A stretch of 16,265 nt of DNA. It comes from Austwickia sp. (GTDB lineage: Bacteria; Actinomycetota; Actinomycetes; Actinomycetales; Dermatophilaceae). A program made the position numbers and the translations under genes. Positions 1 to 7,354 of the stretch are shown one piece after another. The stretch's first letter is position 1. Each line of letters begins with the position of its first letter. The DNA is taken from positions 1-16,265 of the forward strand of contig JADJTI010000002.1 of NCBI GenBank assembly GCA_016711265.1, given 5' to 3'. The notes below the pieces were generated by a model. That model was not told the origin of the DNA. It saw only the letters and a program-made list of their open reading frames with translations, and ran no database searches.

Positions 1-364
1 GGTCTCGAAGACATGCTCGCCCTCGATGGCGCGGATCTGGTCGGCGAGAGTGTCGGAGATCTTGGGGGCGACCCCACCAACCTGGAGCAGCGCCAGCACC
101 AACGAGGTGAACTCATGCCCCAGGGAATCCCGGCGAAGCGGACCTCGACGTCGGAGCCGGCCCGGACGGTGAAGGAGGGCCGCCGGGCGTCATCGTCCCG
201 GCGCTTTCGCCGCTGACCTGATCGGACAGGCCCGCGATCTGCTGCAGCAGCTCGGCCAGACTGCACGGATTTCGGCCCGTCGTCCAGGCTGGCGATCACT
301 GGATGGGGGTCATCACCCGCTCCAGGTACGTCGTCAACTGGGCGGTCAGATTGCTGTCGAGCAC
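1..364 (-). CDS. ahpF: Alkyl hydroperoxide reductase subunit F, N-terminal part (runs off window; frame-shifted)
   Basis: AhpF is the flavoprotein disulfide reductase that passes electrons from NAD(P)H to the peroxidase AhpC. Read on the minus strand from a GTG at 364, the sequence gives VLDSNLTAQLTTYLERVMTP, then (after correcting frame) SLDDGPKSVQ, LLQQIAGLSDQVS, RRPSFTVRAG, RFAGIP and GHEFTSLVLALLQ. This is the order of the N-terminal tandem thioredoxin-like domain of AhpF. The FAD and NADH domains lie beyond base 1. At least three single-base indels break the frame (near 298, near 260 and near 122), so no single long frame remains. It lies 96 bases downstream of ahpC on the same strand, the usual ahpC-ahpF order. 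The family call is firm; whether the breaks are real is doubtful, since neighbours show the same kind of defect. Confidence 0.85.
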
Positions 365-391
365 AGCGCGCTCCTCGCGCACAGTCGGCGC

Positions 392-423
392 GTTCGGCGC
401 GGTCATCTGACCGCGCGCCGAAC
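392..423. other. Inverted repeat in the ahpC-ahpF intergenic gap
   Basis: The left arm GTTCGGCGCGGTCA (392-405) and right arm TGACCGCGCGCCGAAC (408-423) are complementary except for a 2-base bulge, with a 2-base spacer in DNA. In RNA the loop would be slightly larger. It sits between the ahpC stop (461) and the ahpF start (364), so it would form in the ahpCF message. It could be a processing or attenuation hairpin that sets the AhpC:AhpF ratio. That role is inference. Confidence 0.5.
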
Positions 424-460
424 CGCGTTCTGCCAGGTCTGCTGGGGTTGGAGCGCCGAA

Positions 461-1015
461 TCAGATCTTGCCGACCAGGTCCAGCGACGGAGCCAGGGTG
501 CCTTCGCCCTCTTCCCACTTGGCGGGGCAGACCTCGCCCGGGTGAGCGGACGTACTGGCGGCCTTGATCTTGCGGAGCAGCTCGCTGGCGTTACGGCCGA
601 CACCCTCGGGGTGACCTCCATGTACTGGATGATGCCATCGGGGTCCACCAGGAAGGTGGCGCGGGTCGCCAGGCCCATGCCCTCGCGCATCACCTGGAAG
701 TTGGTGGATGACGCCCGAGGGGGTCGCCCACCAGTAGTAGGTGATCTTGCGGATCGTGTCCGAGGCGTCGTGCCAGGCCTTGTGGACGAAGTGGGTGTCG
801 GTCGAGACGGAGAACACCTCCGCCGAGCTTGCGCAGTTCGTCGTACTTGTCGGCCATGTCCCCAGCTCGGTGGGGCCACGAAGGTGAAGTCCGCGGGGTA
901 GAAGAAACACGACCGACCACGTGCCCTGCAGATCCTTCCCGCTGACCTCGACGAACTCGCCGTTCTTGAAGGCCTGGGCGGTGAAGGGGAGGACCTGCGT
1001 GTTGATCAGAGCCAT
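461..1015 (-). CDS. ahpC: Alkyl hydroperoxide reductase subunit C (typical 2-Cys peroxiredoxin), frame-shifted
   Basis: AhpC is a cytosolic 2-Cys peroxiredoxin that reduces H2O2 and organic hydroperoxides and is recycled by AhpF. The ATG at 1013-1015 gives MALINTQVLPFTAQAFKNGE, then KDLQGTWSVVF, EVFSVSTDTHFVHKAWHD, MREGMGLATRATFLVDPDG, GRNASELLRKIKAA and HPGEVCPAKWEEGEGT, ending SLDLVGKI. These match AhpC from end to end, and the extent (about 184 codons) fits the family's 187 residues. The resolving cysteine is in EVCPAKW. The peroxidatic motif FVCPTEL is broken: the bases read GTGGCCCCACC, which is GTG-TGC-CCC-ACC minus one T. Further shifts occur near 830 and 600-720. A GAGAGG ribosome site lies 9 bases before the ATG. 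It leads an operon with ahpF. Confidence 0.93.
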   Translation of the reverse strand: MALINTQVLPFTAQAFKNGEFVEVSGKDLQGTWSVVFLLPRGLHLRGPTELGTWPTSTTNCASSAEVFSVSTDTHFVHKAWHDASDTIRKITYYWWATPSGVIHQLPGDARGHGPGDPRHLPGGPRWHHPVHGGHPEGVGRNASELLRKIKAASTSAHPGEVCPAKWEEGEGTLAPSLDLVGKI

Positions 1016-1059
1016 GATCTGTGACCTCTCGCTGGGGGGGTGTCTGAGCTGGATCTTTC

Positions 1060-1097
1060 GATATCTAACGTATATCAAACCGAGGTCTTCTTGTAAA
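1060..1097 (-). promoter_or_regulatory. Candidate ahpC promoter with overlapping dyad
   Basis: On the minus strand TTTACA (1092-1097) and TATACG (1069-1074) are separated by 17 bases, a reasonable sigma-70-type -35/-10 pair about 55 bases before the ahpC ATG. A dyad GATAT-7 bases-ATATC (1060-1076) overlaps the -10 box. Peroxide operons are commonly controlled by OxyR or another redox regulator binding such a dyad. No regulator gene is visible nearby, so its identity is open. Confidence 0.45.
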
Positions 1098-1326
1098 GGC
1101 ATCAATCGTTGGCGTGTAACTGCGGCATAGCTCGCGCCTATCGCCGCAGGTCGTCCACGGACCCGGGGCCTTCCGTCCTCGTCCCGTGACCAACGCCGTA
1201 CCTGGGGACGCGCTGCTGGTCGGCCGGCGACCGGCCAGTAGTCTCGTCGCTGAGCCGGGCCGCATTCCCCGCCGTCGACCGCGCTACCGGGCAGGAGGTG
1301 AGGCAACTGCACACCTGGATGCCCCG

Positions 1327-2005
1327 GTGACGGTGGCGGCCGTGAGTCCGCTGGTCGCCGTACCGTTGCGCACCGCGCTGGCGCAGCATCCCTACCGGTA
1401 CGACGACGAGCGGGCCCTGCCGCCACGATCGCACCGCTGGCTGGTGGTCGCCCTGCCAGTCGCGGGGCTGGCCGGCCGCCCGCTGGTGGACCGTCGGCGC
1501 GGGCGGCGCCGGATCGGTGACTGCGGGCTTCGCGGCGGCGCTGGTGGGCACGGCCTACTGCGCGATGCTGCCGCTCCTGGCGGCTCTGGCTGCCATCGAC
1601 CTCGACGTGCACCGGCTGCCCGATCGGCTGACCGGAGCACTCACGGTCGGCTGCGCCGTCGCGGTGCTGACGGCCTCGGCCGCCGTGGGCGATAGCGCAG
1701 CCCTCGGGCGGTCAACCGTAGCCGGCGCCGGTCTAGGGGTCGGGTACCTGGTGTTACGCCTCCTGTCCCCGGGACGCGCCGGGATCGGTTTCGGGTGATG
1801 TCAGAAAGCTCGCGCCCGCCTCGGGCTGCTGCTGGGTGTGTCCTGGTCGGCCCGTGGTCACCGGCACGCTGCTGGCCTTCGTCGGGGGCGGCGCCTGGGC
1901 CTGCCTGCTCCTGGTGACTCGACGCGCCCGGGGCCTGGACCGGATCGCGTTCGGGCCGTTCATGATTCTCGGCACGCTCATCGCGATCGTCTGGAGGGCC
2001 GATGA
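1327..2005 (+). CDS. Type IV prepilin peptidase-like (A24 family) membrane protein, frame-shifted
   Basis: Members of this family are membrane aspartic proteases that cut the leader of type IV pilin-like proteins. Fragments in order are LRTALAQHPYRYDDERALPP and SHRWLVVALPVAGLA in one frame (1340-1470), TAYCAMLPLLAALAAIDLDV then HRLPDRLTGALTV (1550-1650), hydrophobic helices to LRLLSPGRAGIGFG (about 1795), and TGTLLAFVGGGAWACLLLV and IAFGPFMILGTLIAIVW (1860-1995). The first catalytic Asp is in AIDLDVHRLPD. The second falls in GFGDVRKLA, recovered if one G is removed at about 1793. At least three indels break the gene. There is no methyltransferase domain, as in short actinobacterial versions. 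The start is uncertain: GTG 1327 or 1342 are in frame, and an AGGAGG lies at 1293-1298. It probably ends where tauE begins. No pilin genes are in the window. Confidence 0.7.
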
Positions 2006-2744
2006 CGCTGCTGCTGTCCGGCGCGATCGCCATCGTCATCGGCGCCACCCTGCAACGGCTGTGCGGCGCCGGGGTCGGGATGGTGGTGGCGCCGACGCTG
2101 GCCCTGGTGTTGGGCCCTGCTGAAGGGGTGCTCGTCACCAACGGCGCTTCCATGGTCTCCGGCTTGATGATCATGCTGGCGGTCCGTCGCGACGTGGACT
2201 GGCGGCGGGCGGCGATCGTGTGCCTCGCCGCGATCCCGGGAGCGTTCGGGGGCGCCTTGCTGGTCGAGAGCTGTCTGCCGGGTGGCTCCAAGTGCTCATC
2301 GGGGTCACCGTGCTCTCGGCCTGGCGACCACCGTCGCCTTCCCCAGGTGCCCGAAGTCCGCGGCCGAGCCGCCTTGGTCGTCGCCGGGACGTTCGGCGGC
2401 TTCTTCAACACCACCGCCGGCGTCGCGGCCCCGGCCATGGTGATTCCAGCAGGATGGCCCGTTGGGAGCAGCGGTCCTTGCCGCGACCCCGCAGCCGATC
2501 TTCATGACCATGGGCGCGTTGTCGGTGACCACGAAGACGGCCCCTGGGTTCCGTCGGGCCGGCTGGTCCACCGCCGCTCTGGTTCGCCCCGGTCGTGGTC
2601 GGTTCCGTGCTCGCTGGAGTGCTCATCGGCGGCCGGCTCTCGCGACACGTCAGTAGTGCCGGAGCACGCCGGATGGCGCTGACGGTCGCGAGCATCGGGG
2701 CCACGCTCACTGTCGCTCGCGGCCTGGCCCTGCTGGTGGGTTAA
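2002..2744 (+). CDS. TauE/SafE family membrane permease, frame-shifted
   Basis: TauE/SafE proteins are multi-helix membrane exporters linked to sulfite, sulfonate or other small organic anions. The ATG at 2002 has GGAGGG 3-4 bases upstream. The protein begins MTLLLSGAIAIVIGATLQRL with CGAGVGMVVAPTLALVLGP following, the first family signature (QRxxGxGxGxxxxP). Then come LVTNGASMVSGLMI, WRRAAIVCLAAIPGAFGGAL, the second half-signature GTFGGFFNTTAGVAAPAMVI (near 2390-2450), and the end VASIGATLTVARGLALLVG with TAA 2742-2744. Indels near 2265-2330, 2455 and 2550-2640 break the frame (743 bases, not a multiple of three). About 247 residues is normal for the family. The substrate cannot be told. The start abuts the preceding prepilin-peptidase-like gene, suggesting co-transcription. 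Confidence 0.78.
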
Positions 2745-3647
2745 CCGCTTACGCCCTCGCCGGCTGCGCCGGACCCGGTCAGGATCTCGGCCGCCACCCG
2801 CGAGGCACGGTCTCGGGCAGCCAGTGCCCCGCGGCCACCTCCACGAACCGGTAGTCCGCCCGCACATAGTCGCCGCTGCGCGTCGCCGCCACCCGTCCCA
2901 GCGCGACGTCGTCGCGGCCCCACACGACGTGGTGGGCACCCTCACCAGGTGGGCGCGGGTTCCCGCCGCGCGTCGGCCACGACGGGCACCACCCCAGCAA
3001 ACCCGGAGATGACCCGCCGCAGGTTCTTGCGCAGGCCGATGGTCGGCGGGGGCATCGCGCGGTACCAGTCGATCGGCCCCGCCAGCGATTCCGACCGGGC
3101 GAACCGGGCGGCGTACCGGTCGGCGTGCTCGTCGGGAAGTCCGGTACGCCGCAGCACCTCCCCGATCCGGGGGCGAGCAGGCGCTCCGGGAGCAGCGGCA
3201 GCTGAAACGCCGTCATGTACCAACTGCGCAGCATTTGGTCGCTGTGCGTCATCGCCCAGGCCAGGGCCGCAGGGTGCGGGGTGGACAGCACCGTCAGGGT
3301 GTCGAAGCGCTCCGGATGGCTGGCTGCGGCCATCCACGCCACCGCGGCCCCCCAGTCGTGGCCGACCAGGTGCGCCTTTTCCAGGCCGGCGGCCTCCAGC
3401 AGGCCCAGCACGTCGCGGACCAGTTCGCGCATCCGGTACGCCGCCCGCCCGCGGGGGTCGGCCTGGGCGGCGTACCCCCGCTGGTTGGGGCCAGGGTGCG
3501 CAGGCCCGCGCGATGCAGGACCGGGCTGACGGCGTCCCAGCAGGTGTTGTCCTGCGGGAAGCCGTGCAGCAGGATCACCGGCTCGCCGTCACCCGGCCCG
3601 CCATCGCGCACATCGAACACGAACCCGGCTCGCGTGAAGCTGTCCAC
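2741..3647 (-). CDS. Alpha/beta hydrolase, epoxide hydrolase-like, frame-shifted
   Basis: The GTG at 3645-3647 begins VDSFTRAGFVFDVRDGGPGD. The oxyanion motif HGFPQDNTCWD follows at about residues 26-36. After a shift come MRELVRDVLGLLEAAGLEKA and HLVGHDWGAAVAW, the nucleophile elbow with Asp in GHDWG. The cap region contains SWYMTAFQLPLLPERL. The acid motif VVWGRDDVALG and the catalytic His in AAGHWLPE are near the end. GHDWG with Asp is typical of epoxide hydrolases and haloalkane dehalogenases rather than esterases; the overall sequence looks most like epoxide hydrolases. Shifts lie near 3500, 3170, 2950 and 2800. Two ends are possible: TGA 2779 in the current frame, or TAA 2741-2743 after one more shift, which reads the more natural VAAEILTGSG. 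About 300 aa. It lies 44 bases downstream of the PepSY-protein end. Confidence 0.82.
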
Positions 3648-3653
3648 GCGCCG

Positions 3654-3659
3654 AGGGTA
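3654..3659 (-). promoter_or_regulatory. Candidate -10 box of a leaderless transcript (alpha/beta hydrolase)
   Basis: TACCCT on the minus strand is 6 bases before the GTG start at 3647, and no Shine-Dalgarno sequence is visible. This TAnnnT placement is what a leaderless actinobacterial message would need. No clear -35 is visible. Confidence 0.3.
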
Positions 3660-3691
3660 TCGGCTCGCCCCGCCCGTGTCCGGAGGAGGTC

Positions 3692-4443
3692 TCAGACCGA
3701 CGCGGTGTAGGCCGCGCCCTGGAGTGCTCGGGGCGGTCGTCGTCGCGCTCCCCGGCTCCTGGGCGCCGAAGTGGCGGTCCTTGCCGCCACGCATCCCGTG
3801 ACCGGCGCCGCCGGTGCGCACCTCGATGGTCTTCAAGTCGGAACTGACCTCCACCATCACCGGCGCACCCGCCTTGGTGCCCAGCACGTCGTAGGACCCA
3901 TCCGGATCCCTGAGCACCTTGCCCACCGTCACCGCGGCGTCCTTGGCCTTCACCGCCGCGGTCACCTTGGCCGCCTCATCCCCGGTCACCGCCGTGTGCG
4001 CATGACGACCGGGACCGTGGGGGCCCGCGCATCCCGCGGCCGGGGCCGCCGGTGCGCACCTCGAGCGTCTTCAAGTCCGCACTGACCTCCACCATCACCG
4101 GCGCACCCGCCTTGGTGCCCAGCACGTCGTAGGACCCATCCGGATCCTTGAGCACCTTGCCCACCGTCACCGCGGCGTCCTTGGCCTTCACCGCCGCGGT
4201 CACCTTGGCCGCCTCATCCCCGGTCACCGCCGTGTGCGCGTGACGACCGAAGCCGCGGGGACCCTCCGTGGTGCCGGCGGCGCCGTCGGCGCCGGTGGCC
4301 TGCACGGTGGTCGGCAGGGTGGTCGGGAGCTGGGCGCTGTTGGCGTTGGCCAGACTGAACCCGGCGATCGCCAAAGATCCGCCGGCGACCACCGCGGCGG
4401 CGGCGGTGACGATCCGATTGTTCTGGGGCCTCTTCGTGGGCAT
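3692..4443 (-). CDS. Secreted/membrane-anchored protein with two PepSY-like repeats, frame-shifted
   Basis: The ATG at 4443 (AAAAGG 6-8 bases upstream) begins MPTKRPQNNRIVTAAAAVVA, with a hydrophobic signal or anchor segment at about residues 10-33. A linker rich in Ala/Thr/Pro leads to a domain of about 70 residues: TAVTGDEAAKVTAAVKAKDA, VGKVLKDPDGSYDVLGTKAG, VMVEVSADLKTLEVRTGG. It is then repeated almost unchanged. The T-x-DEAAKV...DGSYDV...V-x-V-(S/N)-x-DLK layout resembles PepSY-like domains of actinobacterial secreted proteins; function unknown, possibly modulating extracytoplasmic proteases. One extra G in a run at 4018-4023 throws the second copy out of frame. A second shift near 3725 would give the end AAYTASV with TGA 3692-3694; otherwise the frame runs on into the hydrolase gene. 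Reconstructed length about 250 aa. Confidence 0.7.
3813..4010 (-). repeat. PepSY-like direct repeat, copy 2 (C-terminal)
   Basis: This copy aligns base for base with 4051-4248 at an offset of 238 bases, with six differences in 198 by my count. Without the extra G in the junction the period would be 237 bases, or 79 codons. Confidence 0.92.
4051..4248 (-). repeat. PepSY-like direct repeat, copy 1 (N-terminal)
   Basis: This is the partner of the repeat at 3813-4010, about 97% identical. The protein differences are few: Lys/Arg in KVLKDP, Ala/Ser in VSADLK and Leu/Ile in KTLEV. Confidence 0.92.
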
Positions 4444-4476
4444 CGCGTGTCCTTTTCGGGCTGGGGGTCGGTTCAT

Positions 4477-4495
4477 GGGGATCGTCGGGATCCCC
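4477..4495. other. Short inverted repeat upstream of the PepSY gene
   Basis: GGGGATC (4477-4483) and GATCCCC (4489-4495) are complementary across a 5-base loop. It lies 34 bases before the PepSY-protein ATG in the divergent gap with the NUDIX gene. It could be an operator or a leader hairpin, or chance in GC-rich DNA. Confidence 0.3.
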
Positions 4496-4616
4496 CGGCT
4501 GGTGCTGCTCCGGCGATCTGCGCCGTCCTCTGAAGATTCGGCGCCCAACCTGTGAGGGGACATAAGTGCCGCGTATGGCCCAGGACAGAGCCTGGATCAT
4601 CGCGTACAACGGACCC

Positions 4617-5120
4617 ATGGCTCGTACCAGCGCCGGCCTGCTGCCCTACCGGTTCGACGACGACGGCACCCTCCTGGTGTTCATCGCGCACATGGGTGGG
4701 CCGCTGTGGGCCCGCCGCGATGCGGGCGGCTGGTCACTGGCCAAGGGCGAGTACGACGCGGGCACCCAGCAGCCGAAGCAGGTGGCGGCGACCGAGTTCG
4801 CCGAGGAGATCGGGGTAGCCGCCCCATCGGGCCCGTGGCTGGAGCTCGGGGTGTTCTGGATGCCCAGCGGCAAGAGGGTCACCACGTACGCCGTGCACGC
4901 GCCGGCCACGCTCGCGTTCGTCGCCAGCAACACCTTCGAGATGGAGTGGCCCCGCGGGTCGGGGCGCCGGCAGCAGTTCCCCGAGATCGACGCGGCCCGC
5001 TGGTTCCCGATCGAGGTGGCGGCCACCAAGGTCGTCGCTGGTCAAGTGCCGATCCTGCACGCCCTGACCGAACGGTTGCGCGACGCGGACGGCGATACCC
5101 GCCTCAGCCCGACGTGCTGA
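4617..5120 (+). CDS. NUDIX hydrolase (predicted NTP pyrophosphohydrolase, COG4119-like)
   Basis: This is an intact 167-residue protein starting MARTSAGLLPYRFDDDG. The TSAGLLxYR opening, the motif GGPLWARRDAGGWSLAKGEY (residues 28-47), the Nudix helix VAATEFAEEIG (56-66), and FPEIDAARWF match the COG4119 group of NUDIX proteins. These cleave nucleoside diphosphate-linked compounds with Mg2+. The glutamates of the EUxEE core (E60, E63, E64) are present, but the usual Arg before them is Thr59, and the helix carries two extra residues. An in-frame GTG at 4566 with GAGGGG upstream would add 17 residues unlike the family N-terminus, so I prefer ATG 4617, which has TACAAC 6 bases before it and could be leaderless. 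Its 3' end overlaps the glycoside hydrolase gene by 17 bases, tail to tail. The substrate is unknown. Confidence 0.88.
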   Translation: MARTSAGLLPYRFDDDGTLLVFIAHMGGPLWARRDAGGWSLAKGEYDAGTQQPKQVAATEFAEEIGVAAPSGPWLELGVFWMPSGKRVTTYAVHAPATLAFVASNTFEMEWPRGSGRRQQFPEIDAARWFPIEVAATKVVAGQVPILHALTERLRDADGDTRLSPTC

Positions 5121-7326
5121 CCATCGCCGCCGCCAGCACCTGCACCCCGTCCTTGAGCCGCTCGTCCCCCGCCACGCGGTTCCAGCCCTCCCACCGGATC
5201 GGCGCCCGCACCGGGGCCATCCCCGCGGCCTGAACGTGCAACGTGATGCCGGAGATGACCACCCCGGTCGGGAGGTGTCGGACCGAGTCATGAGGGCCCG
5301 TGCCCCCCTGCGGGTCGGGCGTGGGCACCAGGGCCGTCAGGCTGGAGGGATCACTGATCGCCAGCAGTGACCACGGCAGGCGGAACAGCAACTGGGCCGG
5401 TCCCCCCTGGCTGCCTGGGGTGAAGTCCCAGGTCGCCATCGAGTCGCGTCCGCTGCCCGGATCCCAGCGACCCCGCCGCAACACCCCCACGTCGAGGAAC
5501 TGGACCGGCGTCGCCCGCCGCGTCGTCGGCACGATCCGTGGCGCGCTCAGGGTCATCCGCTGCAACGTCCAACCGTCCGGTTGGGCGGCCGGCAGGGCCG
5601 AGCGCGGGAGACCGTCCATGAGCACCGGGTCCAGGTCCGCGCGGATCAGGCAGCGCGCCGTACCGGCTGCGACGTCCACGGTGACCGCGACGTCGAAGCA
5701 CGCCTCCTGCGCCGCCACGCCCTCCGACGAGCTTGCTCCGGGCGTTCCAGGCGCACCCGGGAGTGCCAGCCCGGGACTCGGGATGACGTCGAAGCCCAGC
5801 ACGACCGGCCCCGACGGGGTGGCCGCCAGGTCGATGTCCAGGTACACCCATGAGGCGTCGTGATCGAGGCCGATCACGTGGACCCCGTCCCGCGCCTCGT
5901 GGATCACCCGCCGGCCGACCCGTCGCGGATCCACGGCGAGCACCCCGAAGAACTGCTCGTTGGTGAGCGGGTCGTGCCACAGCGCCCGCCGCTCGGAGTG
6001 CACGGCCGCATGCCGAGGGGCGGTGTTCCAGGTGAACTTGAACCACTCGTCGGCCCAGGAGAACACCATCCCGCCGGCGAGCCCCTGCGTCTTGAGCATC
6101 GTCAGCATCGCCGCGTCCATGGCCATCGCTTCGGTTTCGGTGTGGTGGCCCTGGTCGCGTCCGTTGGTGCCGCGGTGCGCCGAACCGAGCGAGGACGGCA
6201 CCCCGAACTCGCTGATCATGACCGGCATGCCGCCGTGATGACGCTGCAGGTCGGCCAGGTAGGCCCGGTAGGGGTCGACGACCCCGTCGATCGGGCGGGC
6301 GTAGGAGGGCTGCAGCGCCTGGAAGTCCGGGTAGTAGGGGTAGGCGTGGTAGGAGGCGAAGGTGCCGCCGGGCCAGGCCGCCGTCGGCTGGATGTGGTTG
6401 GCGTCGACCGAGACCATGTCCTCCATGTCCAGCGGCTCGTCGGGGTGTCGCAGCGGGTCAGCGGTCGGCCAGTTCGCGTGCGCGATGGGCACGGACACTC
6501 CTCGGGCCGCCTCGTAGCCGGCCAGTTCGTCCAGCCGGGCCGCGATCCACCGCTCGGTGGGCGTGGCCTTCGCCGCTGACCGGAAGTACTTCCCACGATG
6601 AGCCGGCGCGGCGGCATTCGCGGCGTCGGAGGCCAGCGTGGCCGTCGGATCCCACTCCACCCCGACGATCCAGGCGGCAGTCCAGCGGGACACATCGGCC
6701 GTCCAGGTACCGTGTGCTGCGCCCCGCCGGACGGGCCGGCGCAGGGTGCCGTGGACGGCGGCGCTGGCGTCCCGGACCTCGGCCACCATCGCGCGAGTGG
6801 GCTCGGCGGCGTACAGGTTCCCGGTCTCGATGTAGGACTCGTCGGGCAGGTATATGCCGTGGATGAGGTACAACGGCGCGCTCGGGTGCGCCAGGTTGTA
6901 CGCCGCCAGCTCCTCGTAGAAGTGCGGGAAGTGGATGGTGTAGATCCTCAGGAACCGCACGCCCAGCTGCGCCATCAAGGAGAACCACCGGCGGTACGTC
7001 GCCCGGTCCACGGCCAGCTCGCCGGGGCTGTGTCCGGGGGTGGTGCTCCCGACGTTGACCCCGGCCCAGAAGGTGACGTCGCGCTCGCGGGTGTGCAGCG
7101 CCAGGGTCGTGCCCTTCGCGGTGGCCAGCGACTGGAGTCCGGCGACCCGCACCGGCGCTGGGGACCAGTCGCCGGTCAGGGCCACGGGGGTGAAGGCTGC
7201 CGTGGGTCCGCCGGGGGCGGCACCCTCACCCGGCCCTGCGGTGCATCCGGCCAGGCCCGTGGCCACCAGCCCGCCCGCCGCCCCGGCGAGCACGGTGCGC
7301 CGCGAGAGCGCCCACCCTTTCGACAT
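5104..7326 (-). CDS. Tat-exported lipoprotein, glycoside hydrolase-like (clan A TIM barrel)
   Basis: This is an intact 740-residue protein. Residues 1-28 carry a twin-arginine motif (LSRRTVLAG) and a lipobox LAGC with Cys28, so it should be exported folded and lipid-anchored. Residues 85-440 look like a TIM barrel: FWAGVNVGSTTPGHSPGEL, LGVRFLRIYTIHFPHFYEEL, WIVGVEWDPTA (Glu224, likely acid/base), HANWPTADPLRHPDEPLDM, FASYHAYPYYPDF, VMISEFGVPSSLG (Glu373, likely nucleophile), FSWADEWFKFTWNT. The 149-residue gap between the two Glu fits clan GH-A. Residues 470-740 are beta-rich with WEGWNRV near the end, perhaps a carbohydrate-binding or family-specific module. I recognise it as a conserved actinobacterial family but cannot name the substrate. 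No Shine-Dalgarno is visible; TACCTT stands 7 bases before the ATG. It follows ldh and the 138-aa gene after 91 bases. Confidence 0.85.
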   Translation of the reverse strand: MSKGWALSRRTVLAGAAGGLVATGLAGCTAGPGEGAAPGGPTAAFTPVALTGDWSPAPVRVAGLQSLATAKGTTLALHTRERDVTFWAGVNVGSTTPGHSPGELAVDRATYRRWFSLMAQLGVRFLRIYTIHFPHFYEELAAYNLAHPSAPLYLIHGIYLPDESYIETGNLYAAEPTRAMVAEVRDASAAVHGTLRRPVRRGAAHGTWTADVSRWTAAWIVGVEWDPTATLASDAANAAAPAHRGKYFRSAAKATPTERWIAARLDELAGYEAARGVSVPIAHANWPTADPLRHPDEPLDMEDMVSVDANHIQPTAAWPGGTFASYHAYPYYPDFQALQPSYARPIDGVVDPYRAYLADLQRHHGGMPVMISEFGVPSSLGSAHRGTNGRDQGHHTETEAMAMDAAMLTMLKTQGLAGGMVFSWADEWFKFTWNTAPRHAAVHSERRALWHDPLTNEQFFGVLAVDPRRVGRRVIHEARDGVHVIGLDHDASWVYLDIDLAATPSGPVVLGFDVIPSPGLALPGAPGTPGASSSEGVAAQEACFDVAVTVDVAAGTARCLIRADLDPVLMDGLPRSALPAAQPDGWTLQRMTLSAPRIVPTTRRATPVQFLDVGVLRRGRWDPGSGRDSMATWDFTPGSQGGPAQLLFRLPWSLLAISDPSSLTALVPTPDPQGGTGPHDSVRHLPTGVVISGITLHVQAAGMAPVRAPIRWEGWNRVAGDERLKDGVQVLAAAMVSTSG

Positions 7327-7333
7327 AACATGA

Positions 7334-7339
7334 AAGGTA
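7334..7339 (-). promoter_or_regulatory. Candidate -10 box of a leaderless transcript (glycoside hydrolase)
   Basis: TACCTT on the minus strand is 7 bases before the ATG at 7326, with no ribosome-binding site between. This supports separate transcription of the lipoprotein gene rather than read-through only. No convincing -35 is seen. Confidence 0.3.
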
Positions 7340-7354
7340 CCAAGCCACAGGTCG

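Noticed and set aside
461..1612. Minus-strand frame of 383 codons suggesting an N-terminally extended AhpC
   Set aside because: The extension is Arg/Pro/Ala-rich and overlaps the ahpC promoter and the opposite prepilin-peptidase gene. AhpC starts at 1015 with a ribosome site.
3813..4248. Repeat pair considered as a CRISPR or other array
   Set aside because: Only two copies of about 200 bases, both coding for the same protein domain.
4566..4616. GTG 4566 as the NUDIX start
   Set aside because: It has a fair ribosome site (GAGGGG), but the extra 17 residues do not resemble the family, which begins M-x-x-TSAGLLxYR as at 4617. Not fully excluded.
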